Assembly (NCBI GenBank): GCA_003956705.1
Contig: QZCP01000170.1
Span: forward strand, 101,346 to 165,345
Origin: Brevipalpus yothersi
Lineage: Eukaryota > Arthropoda > Arachnida > Trombidiformes > Tenuipalpidae
DNA length: 64,000 nucleotides
Direction: 5' to 3'
Shown: one piece after another, positions 45,125 to 57,738 of the stretch
How the letters are laid out: every line of letters begins with the position of its first letter
Position numbering within the stretch: the first letter of the stretch is position 1
Program-made: the position numbers and the translations under genes
Notes under the pieces: generated by a model
Seen by the model: only the letters and a program-made list of their open reading frames with translations
The model's database searches: none
Told to the model about the DNA's origin: nothing

Positions 45125-46161
45125 TGAATCATCTGATTTCTGATCGTACCGTGAAGATCATATTTGTGACTCGTATTGGTGTGGATCAGATCAGGAAATA
45201 TTGATATTCTCCTCTGTTTTTTATGTGTGATTTGAGATAATGTTATTTTAGGTTTTCACTCTTTTTCTAATCTCTCAGAGAAGTTATCCCTGAGGTCAAC
45301 AAGAAGCGATCACACTCATCATGTTTACAAGATTTTTCTATGTGACATGAGATAGCATTTTCATTTCAGTCCCATAGATCATGATAATTTTTCTCCTCAT
45401 CGTTCATCTTAAATCCTGTTTTATGGCTATCTTTTAATATTTTTGAAATCTGTTTGTATTGAGAAGTGTTTTCACTCTTATCTTTGAGGACACATATCAT
45501 CGAACCTTGTATATCTCTCTTCTCACATTCTTTTGGTATTTGAACTTCCATTTCGTCCTCATGAGCAAATTCTATGACAAAATAGCCATGCTAGTAATCC
45601 CCACGAATCGTTTATCATTTGGCACTCAAGTTCCATGAACCCTCAAGACACTCTACTACAGATTCGAAGGACTTTGTTATCAGATTGTCCCTATGTCGAC
45701 TCTGATCGTCGAATAATGTAATTGTTTCATCAATTTCTATTCTCTTAGTTGCCAATACCTCATTCTAGTGGATATATTATAACTCATTTGACCGGTGTTC
45801 GGGTGTTTTTTTTGAAGCAGGAACCAGTTAATTATGCGATAAACGAATACGTCGAGACACCGTGCCATGCTATTAAAAATGTCTCAATAAAATGTTTCAA
45901 ATATTCGATGAAATTTTTTTCTGTTATTCACGAAACTTCTCGAACCAGAGGTTCGTGTTGATATTTTCAGATCAGAAAAAATTTTACTAGAAAATTAATC
46001 TTTTTGAGCATCAAAATTTTGGCCAAAAAATGATTCGCTTTAAAGCTATCAAAAGAACTATACTTACAATAATGGGAACTCTATGGGTGAGAAAAAAAAT
46101 TTCCAAGATTTCTCTTTACAAGCCTCCTGTGATAGTGTCAATAACAGTTAATCTCTTAGCC
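45125..46161. other. 3' UTR of GRK and spacer to convergent CC2D1
   Basis: An AATAAA at 45886-45891 is a likely GRK poly(A) signal, about 760 bp past the stop. No gene is seen between it and the CC2D1 stop codon at 46162. Confidence 0.45.
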
Positions 46162-48894
46162 TCAAAGTATAGATAACCATTTATAATCATTTTCTTCCAC
46201 TTGTTTGCCAACCAGAGGCTCGCGAATTTTCACTTTAACTTCCATCTTCCCTCCAATAGTTCTTCTGCCATCCATGAGAGGAAAACTATTATGTATTGTA
46301 ACTTTACTCTCAAAATCGACCAGTTTTACTTGCACAGTACCGATTAGCGTATCAGAGCGGAATAGTCCCCTGTTTTGAAGGATGAAGGGTTATATTATTA
46401 AGAATATTGAGTCTTGATCGTCTTCAACCTTACCCTTTGGAGAAAACCTCACATTTGAGTGAGTTTCGCTTGAAAATCCTAATTAAGGATCTCGATTTTC
46501 GATCAATATTAAATCTAATCGATTCATCATACACTGAGGAAAGATAGAAAAGTGAGTTTGGTAAAGGACAACATGATGGTGAATTTACCTGGATTGAGAG
46601 TATCTCTGACTATCTTCGTTCTTCCAGTTTGATGGGCATCCTGGGGTAAAAACAAGCATTTAGAAAAATGATAAAAAATTTGAAATAACTCACCGATGGA
46701 AATGGTAGTTCAATCTTAACATATGAGTCGATATTACTTTTGCATGGAAGTTCAATGCATTTGACGACCTCCACAAGCAATTCATTGGTTGATAATTCTG
46801 TATTGCATACTACTATTGACAATAACCTTGTTTCATATCTGAATCGAGGCACAGGATCTTTCTTTCTCCAGAAGTTCCGCAGCATATCAAGATCTTTGAG
46901 AGTGTCAACTGCATATTTCTCAAATTTGGATGATGACAAAACATCTCCAAGAGCTAGAAAATGTTCCTTGTTTCTTTTACACATCTTAAAATAAAAAATG
47001 AGGAATGAATAAAATTTTCATACAGAACTTCACAAAATGAGAAATCCTTACCTCAATTTGTTTTTGTAGATCTACTTCGAGCTTTCTGTAAGTTTCTTCA
47101 TCTTCTTCTGATGAATGGGGTGTCATCTCTTCATGAGCAACAACAACGAAATCCTCTGAAAGCTGGGGAGGTGTAGGAATATTCGAGGTATCTATTGGCA
47201 AACCTTTACGACATGCTTCGAGTAGAGGATCGAAACCTTTTGCCATTCTCAAATACTCTGTGGCCTGCTTTATGTCACCATTACGCTTAGAATTCAGAGC
47301 TGCTTCCTTGAATAACCTTTGTCGCTCTGATAGATAAGCTATTTCTTTCGTTTTGATCGATACCGTTCTTCTTGCTGGTGGAGGCTGAGCAGGTTGAGCT
47401 GGTACAGCTGGTTGGGGTGGCTGAGGGGCAATTCGAGCTGGAGCTTTAGGGGCTACCGGCTCAGGCCGATTGGCGGCAGTCTTCTTCGGCTCAGAAGGTC
47501 CATCAGAAGGTACAGGTTTGGCTGCTGTTGGTTGGGAATTCGAAGGGAGTTCAGAAAAACCTACAGAAAAACAACAAGTATTTAAATATCATCAAGGAAA
47601 GAACCAGAAAACTAAATCAACAAACCTGCAGGCGTAGCCAATGTATCGTATTCATAAGGTTTTCCGGCTTTACAAGCTTTAATAGCACCTTCGTAGTTCT
47701 TACAAACTCGACCTATTCTTTTTGCTTTACTATCATTACCAGATGCAGTTGCCTCCTGGACAACTTCACGCCATTTAGCGAGACGCTTTTCGAGTTCTTC
47801 CAATAGGGTACCAACAGGCTCAGACGATTCTTCAGGCACATTCAGATCAAATTTACTCATCGATGCATCTGAGGAGGCAGGGATTGTACTTGTCTCAGGA
47901 TTATTGGTCGTGGAACTCGATGGATTGGAGTCTAGAGAGGGAAGGTTGTTCATATCAACAGGTTCTCCGTTATCCAATTGACCAAGAAGAACTTGAAGTT
48001 GCTGAGATTCGAGATACAAGATTGAAACAATCAGTTACAGTTTGAGGAGAAGAAATTGACACACTTACCTTGACTTCTTTCATTTTTTCCAGAGCTCCTG
48101 ATATATCTCCTTGCTTTTTGCATAATAGAGCTGCTTTTTTGTGATCACTAATGAGATTATTGATCTTTTCTCGATCACTCGAAGGAGCAGAGATCATTGA
48201 TGGACCTGGAATATTTGGAGTTCGATTGTAATCAGCCTCAGGTGTCTTAGGTCGTTCTTGATGAGGGATAATGCTGGGCAAAACTTTAACTATCATTTAA
48301 AAAAGGTAGAAAAAATTAGAAATGACAATCAAATAACGAATTAAACAACTTACCACCTATTTTCGGTTTTTCAGTTGGAAGAATGTCTCTGGCTGGATTG
48401 ACTTGCACAACACTAGGCTCTGGTTGCTTGAAGCTTGGTTCAAGTCTGGGTGGTATTGGTGGCGATTCGATGTGAGTTCTTGATGGAATTGGAAGAGGAT
48501 TCTGAGGTCGAGAGGGAAGTTTAGTGGTTGCTGGTGGAACATTTTCCGGATGAGCTGGTAGTCCAAGTATTTTCGAAAGCTCAGCATTCAGAGAGGGGTC
48601 ATTTTCATCGAAATCCGAGTCATCACCACCATCATCAGCATTATCAAATGATATTCCAGTGGGCATCATCTCACTTTGACCACGAGAGGCAGTTGTCCTG
48701 GTAAGCCTTGGTCTTTGTGGCCGACTAGCTCGAACATCAGATTTGGAAGATCGACGAACGGGTGGATCTTTGCCTGCTAGTATGGCAGCTAATTCTTCCT
48801 CCAGAGCATCATCATCACCATCAGATAAATCTTGCTCAAAGGAAACACCAGTCATCAGTTTATTGATGTCTTTTAAATTCGGTAAACCAGCCAT
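46162..48894 (-). CDS. l(2)gd1: CC2D1 / lethal giant discs (DM14 and C2 domains)
   Basis: Eight exons: 48894-48354, 48289-48069, 48001-47626, 47560-47052, 46984-46694, 46640-46589, 46533-46434 and 46369-46162. They sum to 2298 bases, 765 residues, all in phase. Acidic N-terminus (DLSDGDDDALEEELAAILAG). Three DM14 modules: REKINNLISDHKKAALLCKK; EKRLAKWREVVQEATASGND; and ERQRLFKEAALNSKRNGDIK. A Pro/Ala-rich linker is followed by a C-terminal C2 domain (IELPFPS, TKIVRDTLNP, SIRFNIDRKSRSLIRIFKRN, and ending VKIREPLVG). Proteins of this family bind the ESCRT-III subunit CHMP4/Shrub through DM14 modules and control endosomal sorting of Notch. Mammalian homologues have four DM14; I find three clear ones. 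A decayed copy of the first exons lies at 59687-60548. Confidence 0.92.
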
Positions 48895-50531
48895 TATCTC
48901 AAAAGCCGTTACCGTGACCTACACGATTAGAAATAAACGTTAGTCAAACACAAGCACAGATCTAGTATAAGAATACACAAGCACACAAATACAGTTCGAT
49001 TCTACAATGAACAGATTCTGATTACCAGCAATCAGCAACCTCTTAAAAGGAGAACAATAATTTACAATCAATTCAAATCAAAAAGCAGATTATAATTAAA
49101 ACGAAAACATTGGACACACACACCAAAAGAAACGGTTTTCATTGAATGTTTACAAACACTTTGTCGTGCTTTGCTTTACAATGTTGAGTCATGACAACCG
49201 AGAAAAGCGCGCGATCAAGACTTGTCAAGGCTTTTTCCAGTGGAAGCTATCTGGATGAAGTGAGTCAGTTTATCATATTATCAGAACTTTTGATTCGGAA
49301 GTTTTGAGGATCAATTTTCTGGGGGAGGTTATTTTTTTCTTGGTATCTTGATGGAATGGAATCAATTTTAGAGAGTGTCATTTCAGTTTCATGGAGAAAT
49401 ATATGTGATAAATTGAGTAAGCAAGTTCTCTAATCTAAATATTTGGATTTTCAGAAGGAAATTGACTTAATTTATGATGAATTAGGCTTGATTGGATTTT
49501 TCTTTGATTGATGATAAGAATGAGAGAACTAGAAAAGATTTTTCTATGAATAAAGTTTGATTGAAATTGGAAAATCCTCGAAATATAGGAGAAACTAAAT
49601 CCTGGTTAAATCGCTATGGTATAGCCAAATGAAATAGTAGGGTAGTTTATTTAATAATTTTTTTACCGTTGTATGCAGAAACTCTTCCTTTTTCATGATT
49701 GGAAAGACATTGATCTTGTTTCATATGGCGGTAAAATGAGAAAAACAACATTATCCAGTCGTAGAGTTCTCAAATTTGAGAAAAAATATTACAATCTCAT
49801 TCTCTCTAATTTTCGAATTTATCATAGAAAAATTTGGTGAATGATCAGCACAGGAATAAGGCAAAAATATTTTATTCCATCAAAAAATGATATTCTCTCA
49901 ACCTCATCTTCCCCACACACTCGTATATATACTCAAGCAGAGCATTGAACTCTTCCCAATCATGAATGGATCATCTTGACTGTAGAGAGGTATACACTTT
50001 GGCCATGATTGACAAAATTTGAGAGAGAGAAATACATACACACAGACTCTGTATAACGGTTATTTTTCTCTGGTAAAATTTTTCTCTGGTTTTTTTTGTA
50101 ACAGAGAGAAACAGAATCATTTTTATTGCCATAGTAAGTTTTCCTGGACATGAGCGCCAGAGTCAATGTTGTTCACTTTACACAACGCCATTGATCTCAC
50201 CTTTGCAAGACTCTTTCACTTTCTCACTTGTGAAGCCAACACATCAACAGACACACACACACATATACTTTGGCCAGGTTGATTAATAATTCACTTTCTA
50301 ACTGATCTGTGTGTGTGATTATATTCTTTTCTGTTGTATTCCATGGTAACTCCATAGGAGAGGGTGTATGTCGGTGTGTTTTTGTATTTGTGATTAAATC
50401 TGTGGACAATAAAGAGTGTCTGGTGGATGGTGTTTTCTTTACATTGTACACGATATTTTCGGTGTTGATCTATTGTGATCTTATACATTATCAGTGTCAT
50501 TTGGAAGAAGAAGAATAAGTTCTTGCAAAAA
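48895..50531. promoter_or_regulatory. Intergenic region between divergent CC2D1 and glucosidase II alpha
   Basis: Bases of about 48985-49260 are conserved in two further copies (about 55590-55870 and 62090-62370). The block contains TGAGTCA (AP-1-like) and GAAAAGCGCGCG (E2F-like), consistent with a housekeeping, possibly bidirectional promoter. The whole region to about 50222 is repeated at 62024-63766. The glucosidase promoter must lie in the last 300 bp. Microsatellite (GA)5 at 50021-50030 is expanded in the copy. Confidence 0.6.
49191..49259 (+). CDS. Candidate first exon of a divergent gene
   Basis: ATG at 49191 opens MTTEKSARSRLVKAFSSGSY LDE, followed at 49260 by a good donor, GTGAGTCAG. 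The same start occurs in the two other copies of the block: MTTEKSARSRLV at 62307 and MTAEKSARSRLV at 55805. Between the 49191 and 55805 copies, differences inside this stretch fall on synonymous third positions (TCA/TCG, CTT/CTA) plus one Thr/Ala change, whereas the overlapping frame starting TTGAGTCAT would suffer several replacements. The rest of the gene was not found downstream, and glucosidase II alpha has its own start. It may be an orphan exon or a conserved upstream reading frame. Confidence 0.35.
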
Positions 50532-53500
50532 TGATACCAATCAAAATTTATTTATTTGGTTTAGTAGTGTTGTCAATTATTTTGAATGTTTCAAGTGTTG
50601 ACAAAAGCAAATGGAAAACATGTAATGAAAGCGGCTTTTGCAGGTATGATTTCTGATTATTATACAGATGATTAACACTTGTGTGTTTTGTTCTCCCTTC
50701 TCTTGTCGATCATATTAACCTGGAATCACTTGGATAGACGGAATCGAAATATTAAGGGAAAGCCAAATAAATGGATTATAGAGAAGGACAGCATCAAAAC
50801 TCATTACAACAAATTAGGTGTTGAAGCAATACTCAAGAATGAGCTTACCGGAGTGCTATTGAGATTAGAATTAAACTCAGCACTCCAAGATGGTTCAGTT
50901 CTTCATATGAGAATTAATGAAGCTCATCCAGGTCGAGAACGTTTTGATCCTCGAGAAGCTCTTGTCGGTGAAATTGAGTACTCCAAACTGACCATCGATA
51001 AGACATCTGATAAAGATGTCTCCATCAAGTTTGGATCACCAGAGGCTCAATATACTGCATTAGTGAACTTGAATCCATTTCGAATAGACATATTCAGTGG
51101 AGATAAATTGGTGATCAGTGCAAATGCTCGAGAATTCCTTAAATTTGAACATTATCGAAAGAAGCCAGTGAAAGAGGGAACAAATGATTTGGATCAAGAT
51201 GTAAGTTGTTAACTTTTTATTTTCTTCATTGTGATCAATGCTTCTCGTTCTATCAATTTCAGATGAAGACTGAAGAAGATGAGGATGGTGGATGGGAAGA
51301 ATCTTGGGGATCCTTCACTGATAGCAAGCCGTTTGGTCCAATGTCTGTTGGAATGGATTTCTCTTTCGTCGGATTTGACCATGTTTATGGAATACCTGAG
51401 CATGCTGATTCTTTTGCTCTGAGAGACACCAGAGGATCGACAGACCCATATCGTCTCTACAATGTAGATATTTTTGAGTATGAAGTCAACAGCCCTATGG
51501 CTCTTTATGGAGCAGTACCCACCATGATCGCACACTCTGAAGAACGTACCGTCGGTCTATTCTGGAACAATCCCTCCGATACTTACATAGACATCGAATC
51601 TGTCAACCAAGGTGTTATGGGACTCTTTTCTAATCTAGTTTCTGGTGATGTGAAAACTAGACTCACTCATTGGATCTCTGAGACTGGAATGGTTGATGCA
51701 TATATAATGATGGGACCAAAGCCATCCGATGTGATGAGACAGAATGCTAAGCTCACAGGAGTCACTCCTCTACCTCCTTTCTACTCGATTGGTTACCATC
51801 AGTCTCGTTGGAACTATTTTAGTCAAGATGAAGTCACCAGCCTTGATGCCAAGTTTGATGATGAAGATCTTCCTCTAGATGCTATTTGGTTGGATATCGA
51901 ATACACTGAAGGTGAGTTTTTTTCTCGGATTTGATGCTTTAAACTCATTCTAAATACCTATTACAGATCGATCAAAACGATATTTCACTTGGGATAGAGG
52001 TTTCAATGAGGCTAAAACTTTAACTTCAAATCTAACATCAAAAGGCAGACGTTTGATCACCATTATTGATCCTCACATGAAGAAAGATTCTAGTTATCCA
52101 GTTCATAATGAAGCTCTCCAAAACGGTTACTATATCAAGAACAAAGACGGTGTCGATTATGAAGGCTGGTGCTGGCCTGGAGCCTCCATGTGGCCCGACT
52201 ACCTCAACCCAACTGTTCGTGATTGGTGGGCTTCAAAATTCAATCCTGAATTCTTCCCTGGATTCCCTGATGGTATAGTGGACATCTGGAACGATATGAA
52301 TGAACCATCTGTATTCAATGGGCCAGAAGTTACTGCTCCTCGGGATCTGAAGCATTTCGGTGGAGTAGAGCACAGAGATATCCACAACATGTGAGTTGCA
52401 CATTTTTTGAGCTTTAAATGGGGATTAACTGTTTTGCTTTCCTAAGGTATGGTTTTTACATGGTTCAAGCAACTTTCAAAGGATTGACAACTTACAGACC
52501 AAACTTGAGACCTTTCATCTTAACTCGGGCATTCTACGCTGGATCACAACGATATGCGGCAGTGTGGACTGGTGATAACATGTCCAAATGGGAGCATTTA
52601 AAAATAAGCATCCCGATGATATTGTCTTTATCAGTCGTGGGTATTTCTTTCTCTGGAGCTGATGTTCCTGGTTTCTTCTACAATCCCGAATCAAATGAGT
52701 TAGTTATTCGCTGGTATCAAGCAGGAGCTTTCCAACCTTTCTTCAGAGGCCATGCTCATATTGATACTCGTCATCGTGAACCATATGTGTATGATGATGA
52801 GACTAAATCTTTGATTAGAAACGCTATCAGGGAAAGATATCGATACATGCCTTACATTTATACTTTGTTCTATGAGAATCAACTGAGCGGTATGCCAATC
52901 ATGAGACCTGTGTGGTTCCATTTCCCGAAAGATAAGAATACTTTCGAATTGGAAGAACAATATCTTCTCGGCGACTCTCTTCTAGTCCGTCCTGTATTGG
53001 ATAAAGATGTGTTGACAGTTCAGGTCTACTTACCTGGTCAGGGTGAATCTTGGTTGAATGTCGAAGATGGAAATATCTACAAAGGATCTACTACTGTAAC
53101 AATTCCTGTCACTCTATCTTCTATTCCAAGATTCCAGAGAAGTGGAACAATCATCCCCAAGCGGGAGCGTATGCGAAGAAGTGCCACAATTTGTATTCAA
53201 GATCCTATTACTCTCAATGTTTTCTTGGATGGTGAAGAGAGGCGAGCGTCAGGCAAATTATACTTAGACGATGGATACAGCTACAATTATAAGAATGGCG
53301 CTTACATTCTTGCGGAGATCAATTATGATAAGATGGTTCTGGAATATAAGTATGTTCAACTGAGGGAAATTTTTTTTCTATGCTTTTTTCATATTTCTTC
53401 TTTGATTTTCTTGCAGAATTATCCATGGAAGCTTGGCTACCAAAAGTTGGTTAGAGCGTGTTGTAATTCACCATATTTCCAACAAGCCAAATCGCATCGA

Positions 53501-53612
53501 AGCATCCAATGGAGCTAATCTCGCATTCAAATATTCAGCCGAAACAAAGACATTGACCATCCGCAAGCCCGCTCTATCAATGGGAAATAATTGGCAAATC
53601 AAGCTTTCTTAG
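50532..53612 (+). CDS. GANAB: Glucosidase II alpha subunit (GH31, ER)
   Basis: Six exons: 50532-50644, 50738-51200, 51263-51911, 51967-52390, 52447-53349 and 53417-53612; 2748 bases, 915 residues, close to the 940 or so of animal orthologues. Signal peptide (IYLFGLVVLSIILNVSS), then the family's WKTCNESGFCRRNR start. GH31 marks: MDFSFVGFDHVYGIPEHADS; DAIWLDIEYTE; nucleophile Asp518 in WNDMNEPSVF; LRPFILTRAFYAGSQRYAAV; WTGDN; and FSGADVPGFF. The enzyme trims the two inner alpha-1,3-linked glucoses from N-glycans in the ER together with a beta subunit, setting the calnexin cycle. No deviation at key residues. It is divergently oriented to CC2D1. Confidence 0.95.
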
Positions 53613-54566
53613 TTCATCCAGTAACGCAATTGTATGTGATCTTTTGTTAAAGTCATCGTTTTTGATGGTAATTTTTCATATCATTCCCTTGATAGTAACA
53701 AATTTTTTCAACAAAATTCTGTGCGTGTAAGATTGATTATTTTGACTGTTCTCTATAATCGGATAATCAACAAATAGTGAAATTGAGATGCATAGTAAGC
53801 ATCGCTTCAAATTGTTTGGGTAGTGAACTTAGAATTTTGGATTGACCAATCGCAAGGGAGAGAGTTGGAAGAAAATCTTCGATGAATTCGAGGGAAATTC
53901 TTTTATAGTCTAGGTATACTTCTCCTGTACAATTAAAGGACTTTTCATTGAGCATTTTCTTCGATGAATGGATAAAGCAAAGTCGAGTCACAATTTAGGG
54001 GAGGGTTTTCCACTGACTGTCTTATCACCTTAAGATCCCATTTTCGAACGCTTATCTCATCAAAGGGAGAAATTCCCTTTCTTTTCACGATTTTTTTTAT
54101 AAACATGGCTCTGAGAGATCAAGAGTATGGATAATTTTTTGCAAATTAGTTGCAACTAATTTTCTCATTTAAGGTTCTAAGAAAATTCTAGAGTAAGAGT
54201 TCTATTCGTTCATTGATACGAAATAAGTTGGAGATCACAAATTTTGAATAGTATTTACAGAGAGAGCTTAAAACAATTTTTCAATCCACTCGAGAGAAAA
54301 TGAGTTAGAAATATCATGATAGCACTCAGTAAGAAATGGTGTACTCTATTGTCTAATATGCGATGATCAGGAATTATACAAATCGCGTTCGTTGGTATAT
54401 CTCAATATCTGCAGTTTCTTCCCGATTTTTGCTGATGAGGAGTTCGAACCTACAATCGAGCATATCAGTTCTAGTAAGTTTCATGTACTCCAATTTATCG
54501 ATCTTCTACAATGAGTCAGAAAGAGTGAGAGAAACCCATTAGGAAATGATAATAAATTGATAGGTA
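53613..54566. other. Intergenic, nothing recognised
   Basis: The last 200 bp (from about 54360) are similar to 56790-57000, the matching 3' flank of the duplicated gene pair. Confidence 0.4.
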
Positions 54567-55312
54567 TTAATACCAACCCTTTCCATAAACTTCCTCAACT
54601 TTCCGATTCAATAAGTTTTCTTCCTCTTCGGGCAGAAGTCGTGGATCCCACCAGTTATTATGGCCATTTTTCCTTGTTATGATGTACCGATACCTCAGCA
54701 GTTCATAATATTCATCCCTATTTAGCACAAATTTGATATTCTCCTTGCCAAGATTCTTCTCCACCTTATCGACAAGTGTCAATTTATATTCCAATCTTTC
54801 CCTTCTGAATTCGTGTCTCATCTCTTCTCTGTGTGCTTCTAAATCTGGTTCGTCTTCTATTTTATCTTCCAAGCATTCCAGCAAGAATTTAATCCTCTCG
54901 ATAAGATCCATATTATAAACATAGTCTGAATCTCGTTTCAAACTTCCCTTGAAGAATTTGTGTCTTCTGTTTTCGCTGGCTGCGTCTTTCACACCGATAG
55001 TAACCTCCTTCAACGCACTATCGTAATCATGCGACAACTTTTGATCATTTTCGAGTGTAGAACGAATGTTAACTCTTTTTTCAGATTCCTCTAATTCGCA
55101 ATGGCAGAGAATCACTTGATTACGCAAAGTTGTAGTTGATGATCTGGAATGATAGAGAGGCAATAAAGCTGATTTGAAATTGGGGAAAATGTAGAGATGA
55201 GAAAGGTTGGTGGGCTATCATTTTCACTGATCATCTTCGAACTGAATTAGTGAGACACTCACCTGAGTAGACCTGTAGATAAGGCGGATCTCACTATATG
55301 GTTGAGAGACAT
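54567..55312 (-). CDS. Mitochondrial-type presequence protein, unknown, copy 1
   Basis: Exon 1 (55312-55263) codes for MSLNHIVRSALSTGLLR, a short basic amphipathic leader like a mitochondrial targeting peptide. Exon 2 (55143-54567) joins in phase and begins SSTTTLRNQVILCHC; 208 residues in total. The middle is a charged helical region (residues about 40-145, Lys/Glu/Arg-rich). The end is the best conserved part between the two copies: EKNLGKENIKFVLNRDEYYE, LLRYRYIITRKNGHNNWWDP and RLLPEEEENLL. I do not recognise the family; the compact aromatic C-terminal motif could be an interaction domain. Location in mitochondria is inferred from the leader only. A copy of the CC2D1 upstream block lies 250-550 bp upstream. 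Confidence 0.7.
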
Positions 55313-57003
55313 ATTTTCATTCGAAAGAATAGTCAAACCATACGGAACAGCTTAGATACACACGGCTGAGTGATATGAGTTAAACAATTTCTGAGCGGAA
55401 ATCTAGTTGATCCCGAAATTGGGAGTGATGAATACACGAAATCCTGAAAATTTGACGTTCTTCCCAGGCTAATATTCAAGTCTCTCAGAGCTTATATTGT
55501 CAATTCACCACAATTCAAAAAAGATATTGCAAATATACAAAAGACACGACCAAGAACCCTGATTCAAATATCAGAATTTGATTCACTTTCCCTCACACGC
55601 ACACAAATACAGTTCCATTCCACAGCGAACAGATACTGATTAACAGCAATCAGAAAGGTTCTCTTGAAAGAAAAACAATAATTTCCGATCAATTGATATT
55701 AAGAAGCAGATTCCAATTAAAACGTAAACATTGAACACTTACCAAAAGAAACGATTTTCATTGAATGTTTACAAAAACTTTTTCGTGCTTTACAATGTTG
55801 AGTCATGACAGCCGAGAAAAGCGCGCGATCGAGACTAGTCAACTTTTTACCAGAAGATAATTCAAAGAATTTCACCACTTTTCAGCGATTGAGAGGGGTA
55901 TGCATTAATTCAATTCGGGTCAGAATTGTAAAACAATTTTGGTTGATTTTTTAAATACTAAATTCCATCGAATCAATTGAATAGGTGATGCTGTAGGTTT
56001 TCGCTTTGGTGTATTGAGATAATTATCTGTTAGAGACAAAAATTCATCAATTGAAAGCTGAGATGGTCAGGAAGAATTCACAGGGCATATATTCTATGCT
56101 GGAAAAATTTTCCAAGTGTTCAAGAAGATGGAAAGATTAGTGAGAGGGATGTTTCTGATGGTTTTGTTAGAGTTAATGAGGTAACAGTGTACAAGGGAGA
56201 TGACTCGATTTCTATCATTGTCCTGTTATATCATGATGTGGAAATGATAATCAGATGATAGTTATTCTCCTTTTCTACTCTTGATAATCAAAAATACTAG
56301 CTTTAATGATGTTCAATCGTGTTATATTTTGAACAAAAATAGTGGTATCTTCAAAAAATAATCATCCGAATATAAGTAAGAAAATTTCATCTCCTATGAT
56401 CATCTCCTCCACTATAAATCACAAACTATTGAAGTATGAAGAAAGAAAAACTCCATTCTTTGGAGATCACAGATAATATTCGTGAAACTTTCAGATTTAA
56501 GTTTGACTGGAATATTATCTGATCAGTTTTCTGACCATCACCTTGAATTCATCCAACCAAGAACAAGATCTAGGGAAACCGGAGAAAATGAAAGCTGTTC
56601 AGAAAAAATTGTTTCAGAAAATCGATAGCACTGAACTCACGATTGATCCGGAATTACCAAAGAATTTAGAGGAAATGAATCCCACGAAAACGGGATGATC
56701 ATTCTGATCGTCTCTTGCCTGGTAATTATGATGATAGTAGTCTCACAACGCATCAGATTCAGCCAAGAAAAGTTTGAAAATAACGATGATCTAAAATTAT
56801 ACAAATCATGTGTGCTGGTATATCGATATCTGTAGTTTTCTACAAGTAGTAGTAGTCGGCTGATGAAGAGTTCAAATTTTCGAACGAGCGTGTTAGTTTC
56901 CGTGAATTTCAGACACTCCAATTCATCAATTCTCTAAGATGAGTCAAAAGAAGAAAGAGAGAGATAAAACCATCATGAGATGATAATAAATTGATAGGAA
57001 CTA
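55313..57003. other. Upstream block of copy 1 and spacer
   Basis: About 55590-55870 is the third copy of the CC2D1 upstream block, containing ATG 55805 of the conserved MTAEKSARSRLV frame, which then leaves homology after about 55855. From about 56790 the 3' flank of copy 2 begins. The middle (55900-56780) shows nothing recognisable. Confidence 0.5.
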
Positions 57004-57738
57004 TTACAAACCCTTTCCATGAACTTCCTCGACTTTTTGATTCAATAGGTTTTCTTCCTCTTCGGGCATAAGTCGTGGATCCCACCAGTTATTATGGCCA
57101 TTTTTCCTTGTTATGATGTACCGATACCTTAGCACTTCATAATATTCATCCTTATTTAGCACAAATTTGATATTATCCTTGCCAAGATTTTTTTCCACCT
57201 TATCGACAAGTGTCAATTTGTATTCCAAATTTTCCTCATAAAATTTGTGTCTTTCCTCTTCCATATCTGCTTCTAAATCTAGTTCTCTTTCTATTCCCTC
57301 TTCTAAACTTCCCAGCAAGAATTTAATCCTCTCGATGAAATCCATTTTTTTGGCATAGTCTGAATCTCTTTTCAAACTTTCCTTAAAAAATTTGTGTCTT
57401 CTGTTTTCGCTGCGTGCTTCTTTTGCATCGATAGTAACCTCCTTTGACCCACTATCGTAATCATGCGACAACTTTTGATTATTTTCTAGAGTAGAACCAA
57501 TGTTCACTCGTTTTTCAGTTTGATCTAATTTGCAATGGCAGAGAATCACTTGATTACGCAAAGTTGTAGTTGATGATCTGGAATGATAGAGAGGCAATAA
57601 AGCTGATTTGAAATTGGGGAAAATGTAGAGATGAGAAAGGTTGGAGTGGCTATCCCTTTCACTGTCCATCTTCTAACTGAATTAGTGAGACACTCACCTG
57701 AGTAGACCTGTGGATCTCACTATATGGTTGAGAGACAT
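57004..57738 (-). CDS. Mitochondrial-type presequence protein, unknown, copy 2
   Basis: Exons 57738-57698 and 57577-57004; 204 residues. It is a close paralogue of the gene at 54567-55312 with the same splice sites. The leader reads MSLNHIVRSTGLLR, three residues shorter because of a 9-bp in-frame deletion. The central helix is more diverged (for example ERELDLEADMEEERHKFYEE) than the C-terminus (KFVLNKDEYYEVLRYRYIIT, GHNNWWDPRLMPEEEENLLN), so the C-terminal motif is under stronger constraint. The final residue pair differs (KGL here, KGWY in copy 1). Both copies appear intact. Confidence 0.7.
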
